Assembly (NCBI GenBank): GCA_902783905.1
Contig: CACZSP010000257.1
Coordinates: 1-7,383, forward strand
Direction: 5' to 3'
Length of the DNA: 7,383 nucleotides
From: an uncultured Ruminococcus sp.
GTDB taxonomy: Bacteria; Bacillota; Clostridia; Oscillospirales; CAG-272
The position numbers and the translations under genes are program-made. The notes under the pieces were generated by a model. That model saw nothing but the letters and a program-made list of their open reading frames with translations. It did not search any database and was not told the origin of the DNA. Of this stretch, positions 1 through 4,653 are shown one piece after another (the first letter of the stretch is position 1; each line of letters starts with the position of its first letter).

Positions 1-402
1 CGTACTTTCGGGTTCGCCCGAGCCCGAATTCGGCAGATAGCCCAGGATTCTGCTCGCGGCGAACATTATACCGACGACAGCCAGCGTAACGATGCAAACG
101 CAGAAGAATACCGCCGCGCAGATTCCGAGAATCATTCCCGCGGTCCCTCTGCTCTTCTTTTTCTGCTCCGGAGCACGCGACGACGCCGCCGGACGTGCAG
201 AGGCAGACGCGCCGGAAGCGCCCGCGTCGTTCGAATAGGGGTTGTAGCTGTATTCTCCCTCAGCCGGCGTGTAAATAACTCCGTAACGCTTCTCTTCTGC
301 GGTGTCTTCGGATGCGTTTACGGGTCCACCCGTTCCCGCAGCAAACCCCGAACCGGTCTGCCCGGTGATTCCGCTTTCGTTTTCGGGATTAATATCTGTC
401 AT
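1..402 (-). CDS. Membrane-anchored protein, N-terminal part only (possibly HtrA-like serine protease)
   Basis: The frame is open from an ATG at 402-400 to the left edge, giving 134 codons with no stop, so the gene is cut by the window. The start is supported by a GGAAGG Shine-Dalgarno sequence six bases upstream. Residues 1-80 are low-complexity, rich in Gly, Ala, Ser, Glu and Pro, and include the short segment YSYNPYSN at about 57-64. A basic patch KKKSR at 81-85 precedes one hydrophobic helix at about 88-116, rich in Ile, Val, Ala, Phe and Cys. This predicts a cytoplasmic N-terminus and an extracellular C-terminus. A Gly/Ser/Pro/Glu-rich linker begins at about 122. Clostridial HtrA/DegP-type proteases often have this arrangement, with protease and PDZ domains after the helix, but neither domain is visible here, so that identity is a guess. 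Other single-pass surface proteins fit equally well. The gene is transcribed divergently from the addAB operon. Confidence 0.85.
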   Translation of the reverse strand, partial: MTDINPENESGITGQTGSGFAAGTGGPVNASEDTAEEKRYGVIYTPAEGEYSYNPYSNDAGASGASASARPAASSRAPEQKKKSRGTAGMILGICAAVFFCVCIVTLAVVGIMFAASRILGYLPNSGSGEPEST

Positions 403-408
403 TTCTAT

Positions 409-417
409 CCTTCCTTT
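409..417 (-). promoter_or_regulatory. Shine-Dalgarno sequence of the leftward membrane-protein gene
   Basis: Read on the minus strand, the sequence is AAAGGAAGG followed by ATAGAA and then the ATG at 402. The GGAAGG core (414-409) lies six bases from the start codon. No other in-frame ATG nearby has such a site, so this fixes the start. Confidence 0.8.
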
Positions 418-420
418 CAA

Positions 421-440
421 ATACGGGATCCTTCCCGCAT
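421..440 (-). other. Leader stem-loop upstream of the leftward gene
   Basis: On the minus strand, arm 440-433 (ATGCGGGA) pairs with arm 428-421 (TCCCGTAT) around the loop AGGA at 432-429. That gives eight pairs, one of them G-T. The hairpin ends three bases before the Shine-Dalgarno region. Its loop and flanks read GGAAGGAT, the same eight bases as the real ribosome-binding site just downstream. No T-run follows it on either strand, so it is not an intrinsic terminator. A role in mRNA 5' stability or translation control is inference. Confidence 0.45.
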
Positions 441-448
441 CAGGTAAT

Positions 449-454
449 ATTGTA
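449..454 (-). promoter_or_regulatory. Weak candidate -10 box for the leftward gene
   Basis: On the minus strand this reads TACAAT, five of six matches to TATAAT. No convincing -35 hexamer sits 16-18 bases upstream and there is no TGn extension. If it is real, transcription would start near 442, just before the leader stem-loop, leaving an mRNA leader of about 40 bases. Low confidence. Confidence 0.2.
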
Positions 455-508
455 ACTTCCAAATGTGAAATCTGTATGAACTGGCTATTAAAAACCTATG
501 AAAGAATA

Positions 509-537
509 TTGATTATTATGATAAAAGATGATATAAT
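509..537 (+). promoter_or_regulatory. Vegetative sigma-A promoter of the QueG-like/addB/addA operon
   Basis: TTGATT at 509-514 (four of six matches to TTGACA) is followed by exactly 17 bases and a perfect TATAAT at 532-537. The -10 box is preceded by TGA at 529-531, which makes it an extended -10 element. The DNA upstream (about 485-508) is A/T-rich and could act as an UP-like element. Transcription should start near 543-545, about 30 bases before the ATG at 575. That placement excludes the in-frame upstream ATGs at 518 and 536 as starts, because they would lie outside the transcript. No operator-like palindrome overlaps it, so constitutive expression is the simplest reading. Confidence 0.75.
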
Positions 538-560
538 GTTTGTTGCAAGCCGGCAGAACG

Positions 561-566
561 AAAGGA
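561..566 (+). promoter_or_regulatory. Shine-Dalgarno sequence that decides the QueG-like start
   Basis: AAAGGA lies eight bases upstream of the ATG at 575. The same reading frame is open far upstream, over the leftward gene, but the promoter position and this site together place translation initiation at 575. Confidence 0.7.
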
Positions 567-574
567 ATGACAGC

Positions 575-1402
575 ATGACTCTTTCGGACGTCATCACCGC
601 CTCGGGAATCCCCGCCGCCGCGGGGATCCCCTTTTCGTCGTGCCGCGTAACCAAAAAGTATATGCTCGACCGGCTGGGATTCGTTCCCGAATCGGCGTAT
701 ATCGGGATAATACCGTATCTTTCGGAAGAATTCGACAGATCGGAGAAAAAGACCGTCTCCGCGTACGCGGCGGCAAAAGATTATCATATTTTCATAAAAA
801 ACACGGGCGAAGAAATAATCGGGACCGCGTCCGGAATTTTCCCGGGATACCGTTTTTCGGTCTGCGGAGACGTCTCCCCCATCGACGAACGGGATGCCGC
901 GGCAAAAGCCGGACTCGGAGTCATCGGCGATAACGGCCTGCTTATCACGGAGGATTATTCCTCTTTCGTGTTCATATTCGAAATACTCACCGACCTGCCC
1001 CCCGACACTCCGTCGCGGGAACCCGGGCGCTGTATCGGATGCGGCAGATGCCGCCGCGCCTGTCCCGTCTTCACCGAAGGTATCGGATGCCTTTCTTCCG
1101 TCACTCAGAAAAAGGGAGATCTTTCGCCGGAAGAGAAAAAAGCGATAGTGAAATTCGGTACCGCCTGGGGCTGCGATATCTGCCAGAACGTCTGTCCTTT
1201 CACCGAAAAAGCAAGAAAAAAGGGAACGATCTGGTCGCCCATCGGTTTTTTCAACGAGAACGTCCTTCCCTCTCCCACGCCGGAAACACTCGCCGACGAC
1301 GCGGATTTTGCCGGCCGCGCATACTCGTGGAGGCCGAAAAGCGTGATCGAAAGGAACCTGAAACTGCTGACCGACAATACCATTCCGGAGAACGATAAAT
1401 GA
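575..1402 (+). CDS. QueG-like (epoxyqueuosine reductase family) double [4Fe-4S] cluster protein
   Basis: A 275-residue protein of the QueG family. True QueG is a cytoplasmic enzyme that uses cobalamin and two [4Fe-4S] clusters to reduce epoxyqueuosine to queuosine in tRNA. Visible here are YAAAKDYH at 64-71 and a QueG-like core at 99-124 (D99, P102, ER 105-106, AGLGVIGDN 112-120, LLI). By alignment from memory, D99 matches the catalytic Asp of QueG. The eight cluster cysteines are C153, C156, C159, C163, C172, C200, C203 and C207, in the patterns CxxCxxCxxxCP and CxxCxxxCP. It is shorter than E. coli QueG (about 380 residues) and lacks the C-terminal HEAT-like region. The usual GWIGKN is GVIGDN. 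It therefore probably belongs to the short clostridial subgroup often named only as a 4Fe-4S double cluster protein, and epoxyqueuosine activity is uncertain. It is the first gene of the operon and its TGA overlaps the addB ATG as ATGA. Confidence 0.9.
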   Translation: MTLSDVITASGIPAAAGIPFSSCRVTKKYMLDRLGFVPESAYIGIIPYLSEEFDRSEKKTVSAYAAAKDYHIFIKNTGEEIIGTASGIFPGYRFSVCGDVSPIDERDAAAKAGLGVIGDNGLLITEDYSSFVFIFEILTDLPPDTPSREPGRCIGCGRCRRACPVFTEGIGCLSSVTQKKGDLSPEEKKAIVKFGTAWGCDICQNVCPFTEKARKKGTIWSPIGFFNENVLPSPTPETLADDADFAGRAYSWRPKSVIERNLKLLTDNTIPENDK

Positions 1403-4400
1403 TTTGTTTTATCTACGGAGATCACGGACACGGAAAGACTTTTGAAATGATATCCCGCGCAGTTCGCGACGCGGAATCGGGTAAAAAGGTCCTTTTGATT
1501 GTCCCGGAACAGTTCACCGTGATAACGGAAAGAAAACTCCTCGAGAATCTTTCCGCCCGTGACGCGGCAAACGCCGAGGTGCTGAATTTCTCCCGGCTCG
1601 CCAACGAAACGGCAAGGCGTTTCGGCGGGCTGGTCTTCAACTATGCATCGCCGGGCGTGCGGAGGGTGGCGATGCGCAGGGCGCTCCGGAAGGCTGCTCC
1701 GTTTTTGCGTGAATATCCGGAAGATTCCGCTTCCGACCGCGGAACGGTCATCGAAATGCTGAAGCTTGCCGATGAATTCGGAAGCTGCGGCATAACTCCG
1801 GAACAGCTCGAAAAGGCGCGGGAATCGGCGTCCGGAAGCCTCCGGGACAAACTCGCAGACTTCGGGACCGTCCTGGCTTTTTATTCCGAGCTGCTTTCGG
1901 AAAACTTTTCCGATCCTGCAAGGGATCTCGACCGGCTTGCCGACCTTGAAAACCCCGGGGAGTATTTCGGGGAACTGAACGTTTATATCGATTCGTTTTC
2001 CGGATTCACCGGAGTCGAGCACCGGATAGTCGCGATGATAATGAAAAGCGCGGAAAACGTCTGTATTTCCGTTCCTCTGCCCGGTCCTCTTTACTGCTCG
2101 GCGGACACCGTCTCGCTGAGAAAGACCTCCGACCGTCTCAGAGCCGACGCCGCGGCGTCCGGCAGAAAAACGCAGACAGTAATGCTGGACGGTGCAAAAA
2201 GATTCGCCAGCCGGGATCTCGCTCTCGTCGCCGGATCTCTCTGGGACCCCGCTGCGGAACCGTCCGACGTATCGGACGGAGGCATACGTCTTATATCCTC
2301 CCCCGACGCTTACGACGAATCCGAGGCGTGCGCAGCCGGAATAAGAGCGCTTGTCGAAAAAGGTTTCCGTTACCGCGACTTCGCTGTCATAGCCCGCTCG
2401 GCTTCCGATTACCGCGGTATCGTCGACCGTGCCTTCGAGGACGCGGGAATACCTTTGTTTTTCTCGGAAAAGATTTCGGCTCTGTCATCCGCTCCCGTCC
2501 GTTTTCTTTTGTCGTCGATCAGGATACCGATGCGCGGATGGCAGGCGGAGGACGTGATCTCCCTCGTCAAAACCGGTCTTTGCGGATTCGAAGAGGGAGA
2601 CGCGGATCTGTTCGAGATATACGTTGAAAAATGGAAAGTCGGCGGGCCGCGTTTTACCGGTGAGGACTGGACGATGAACCCGGACGGATATATCCCCGAG
2701 CAGACGGAACGTCAGAAAAACATACTCGAACGCGTCAACCGGGTTCGAAGAACCCTTGTCTCTTCGGTATCTGTGCTTTCGGAGAAAATCGCCGGGGCTA
2801 CCGACGCCGCCTCCCTCTGCACCGCCCTGTACGATTACGCCTGCGGGTTCGGAATCGAAGAAAAAATCAGACGGAACGCGGAAAAACGGCTGGCCGAGGG
2901 GCGAGCCGCCGAGTCGGAAGCGCTTCTCAGATCCTGGTCGGATATGATCGAAGGACTGAATCAGTTTTTCGACGCATACTCCGGGGGCGAAGTCCCCGAT
3001 CTGAGCGAGACTTACGTTTCCCTTGAACTGATTTACGATTCAATAACCTCCGGAAGCATACCTCTGACTTCGGACGCGGCCGTTTTCGGATCGGCCGACA
3101 TGCTGAGGACAGACAATCCCCGGTTCGTTTTTCTTCTCGGCGTTTGCGACGGATCCTTCCCCGCTCCGGTTAAGGACGGAGGACTGCTCTCGGAAACCGA
3201 GAGGGCAACGCTTTGCGACGGCGGGCTTCCGCTTTCGGGAGACGGCAGAAGCGGTGCGTCGGACGAGCTTTATTTCTTCAGAAGAGCGCTGTCGGCGGCG
3301 TCGGACGGCGCCGTGCTGTTTACACGCCCGGACGTACCGAGCGTACCCGTCGGAAGGATCACGACGCTCCTTCCGGTTGCCCCCGAACGTTCGGACGCCG
3401 ATCTGACCGAAAGAATTTTCAACCACGTTACCGCCGCGAAATACAGACGCCTGCTTGCGGATACCCCGGCGGGAGACGCGCTGAAAGCGCTGCTTTCCGC
3501 AAAAGCGACCCCCTCTCCGGATGAACCGCTCACGTCGCTTTCGCTCGCTCTGAGCACCGAGGCGGCACGCGCTCTGTCTCCGAAGAAACTCGTACTCAGC
3601 AACAGCAAATTCGAAACCTATTCCGACTGCCCCTTCAAATACTACTGCAAATACGCTCTGAAACTCAACGAGGATGAGGCTGCGTCGTTTTCGGGCGCCG
3701 ATACCGGAACCTACGTGCATCATCTCCTTGAAAAATACTTCTCTCCTTTTTCCGGCAAAAGCGGGAAACTCCTTGCCGAAATAACGCCGGAAGAACGCCG
3801 ACGACGCATCGACGGAATAACCTCCGCATACGTAACCTCGGTATTCGGGGAGAAACCCGGAGGCAGCGCGGGAAGGATCGTTCGGAAAATGTCCGCTCTC
3901 GGGGACGCGATCATCAGAGACGTCTCGGAAGAACTGTCCCGGTCGGACTTCCGCCCCGAGTTTTTCGAGCTGGAGATAGGACGCGGAGGGATAACCCCGC
4001 TCTCGTTCGATACTTCGGACGGGGGGAGCGTTTCGGTCGAAGGAAGGATCGACCGGGTCGACGTTTACCGTTCCGGCGGTACATCCTATATCCGCACGGT
4101 CGACTACAAGACGGGAAAACTCGACTTTTCGGTCGACGGAGTGATGAAGGGAGAAACCGTTCAGCTTCTGCTTTACCTTTTTTCGATCACGCGCGGCAGC
4201 GACCCCGGGACGCGGGCCGTGTTCGGAGGCGAACCGAAGGAGGCTGCGGCTGAATACGTCGTTGCAAAGATAAAAGCTCCCGTCCTTCATACCTGCGACC
4301 CCGACGAAACGGTCGAACAAGTATCCGGACTCATCGGACGCCGCGGCGTAATTCTCGATTCGGAAGAAATAATGAACGCGGTGTCGTCCGACGGTTCTCC

Positions 4401-4653
4401 GAAAATACTGATGAAACCGAAAAAAGGACGCAGCCCGGGGCATATTTCCGGCGAACGCTTCGACGAGATCTTCTCAGCCGTGCGGGACTGCGTCAGAGCG
4501 GCGGCCGACGGAATAAAATCCGGAAACGCTTCGGCTACCCCTTCGCACGATGCCTGCGAATACTGCGGATTTGCAAACGTCTGCCGCTCGTCCTACGGAA
4601 TGCGCGGCACAGAGAACGTCACCGGAGAGGAGGAAGATGAAGATGGAAGGTAA
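1399..4653 (+). CDS. addB: ATP-dependent helicase/nuclease subunit AddB
   Basis: A 1084-residue AddB subunit, slightly shorter than B. subtilis AddB (about 1166). With AddA it forms the cytoplasmic AddAB complex that unwinds and degrades double-strand DNA ends until Chi and then leaves a 3' tail for RecA. AddB supplies the nuclease for one strand and the Chi-recognition site. The N-terminal Walker A is GDHGHGKT at 7-14, with His at positions often occupied by small or basic residues. A UvrD-like block typical of AddB includes FLLGVCDGSFP at 578-588. The C-terminal RecB-type nuclease has H774/H775, GRID with D885, VDYKTG with D902 and K904, and Q922. The four [4Fe-4S] ligands are C744, C1053, C1056 and C1062. 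The CxxCx5C spacing equals that of B. subtilis AddB, and C750 is an extra nearby cysteine. GGAG at 1387-1390 lies eight bases before the ATG. The last residues are acidic (EEEDED) because the DNA there also holds the addA ribosome-binding site. Confidence 0.97.
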   Translation: MICFIYGDHGHGKTFEMISRAVRDAESGKKVLLIVPEQFTVITERKLLENLSARDAANAEVLNFSRLANETARRFGGLVFNYASPGVRRVAMRRALRKAAPFLREYPEDSASDRGTVIEMLKLADEFGSCGITPEQLEKARESASGSLRDKLADFGTVLAFYSELLSENFSDPARDLDRLADLENPGEYFGELNVYIDSFSGFTGVEHRIVAMIMKSAENVCISVPLPGPLYCSADTVSLRKTSDRLRADAAASGRKTQTVMLDGAKRFASRDLALVAGSLWDPAAEPSDVSDGGIRLISSPDAYDESEACAAGIRALVEKGFRYRDFAVIARSASDYRGIVDRAFEDAGIPLFFSEKISALSSAPVRFLLSSIRIPMRGWQAEDVISLVKTGLCGFEEGDADLFEIYVEKWKVGGPRFTGEDWTMNPDGYIPEQTERQKNILERVNRVRRTLVSSVSVLSEKIAGATDAASLCTALYDYACGFGIEEKIRRNAEKRLAEGRAAESEALLRSWSDMIEGLNQFFDAYSGGEVPDLSETYVSLELIYDSITSGSIPLTSDAAVFGSADMLRTDNPRFVFLLGVCDGSFPAPVKDGGLLSETERATLCDGGLPLSGDGRSGASDELYFFRRALSAASDGAVLFTRPDVPSVPVGRITTLLPVAPERSDADLTERIFNHVTAAKYRRLLADTPAGDALKALLSAKATPSPDEPLTSLSLALSTEAARALSPKKLVLSNSKFETYSDCPFKYYCKYALKLNEDEAASFSGADTGTYVHHLLEKYFSPFSGKSGKLLAEITPEERRRRIDGITSAYVTSVFGEKPGGSAGRIVRKMSALGDAIIRDVSEELSRSDFRPEFFELEIGRGGITPLSFDTSDGGSVSVEGRIDRVDVYRSGGTSYIRTVDYKTGKLDFSVDGVMKGETVQLLLYLFSITRGSDPGTRAVFGGEPKEAAAEYVVAKIKAPVLHTCDPDETVEQVSGLIGRRGVILDSEEIMNAVSSDGSPKILMKPKKGRSPGHISGERFDEIFSAVRDCVRAAADGIKSGNASATPSHDACEYCGFANVCRSSYGMRGTENVTGEEEDEDGR
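4628..4633 (+). promoter_or_regulatory. Shine-Dalgarno sequence of addA inside the 3' end of addB
   Basis: A perfect AGGAGG lies nine bases before the ATG at 4643 and only three bases before the ATG at 4637. The normal spacing favours 4643. A weaker GGAG at 4624-4627 is nine bases before 4637 and could serve that start. The site is within addB codons for Glu-Glu, so ribosomes finishing addB pass over it, which fits translational coupling. Confidence 0.7.

Noticed and set aside
421..440. Stem-loop considered as a transcription terminator
   Set aside because: No T-tract follows on either strand and it lies between divergent genes, where a terminator is not expected.
302..574. Upstream in-frame extension of the QueG-like frame (91 codons)
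   Set aside because: The promoter at 509-537 and the ribosome-binding site at 561-566 lie inside it, and its first part is antisense to the leftward gene. No family similarity is seen before residue 1 of the 575 start.
567..578. Three-codon ORF (Met-Thr-Ala-stop) whose TGA overlaps the QueG-like ATG
   Set aside because: Its ATG directly abuts the Shine-Dalgarno sequence, too close for initiation; likely chance.
1105..2022. Open frame of 305 codons on the minus strand across the QueG-like/addB junction
   Set aside because: It is antisense to two conserved genes and has no recognisable motif; treated as a coding shadow.
3040..4443. Long open frame of 467 codons on the minus strand, opposite addB
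   Set aside because: It lies wholly antisense to a well-conserved addB region, its translation is low-complexity in Arg, Ser, Phe and Gly, it has no recognisable domain, and it is explained by GC-rich codon use that leaves few stops on the opposite strand.
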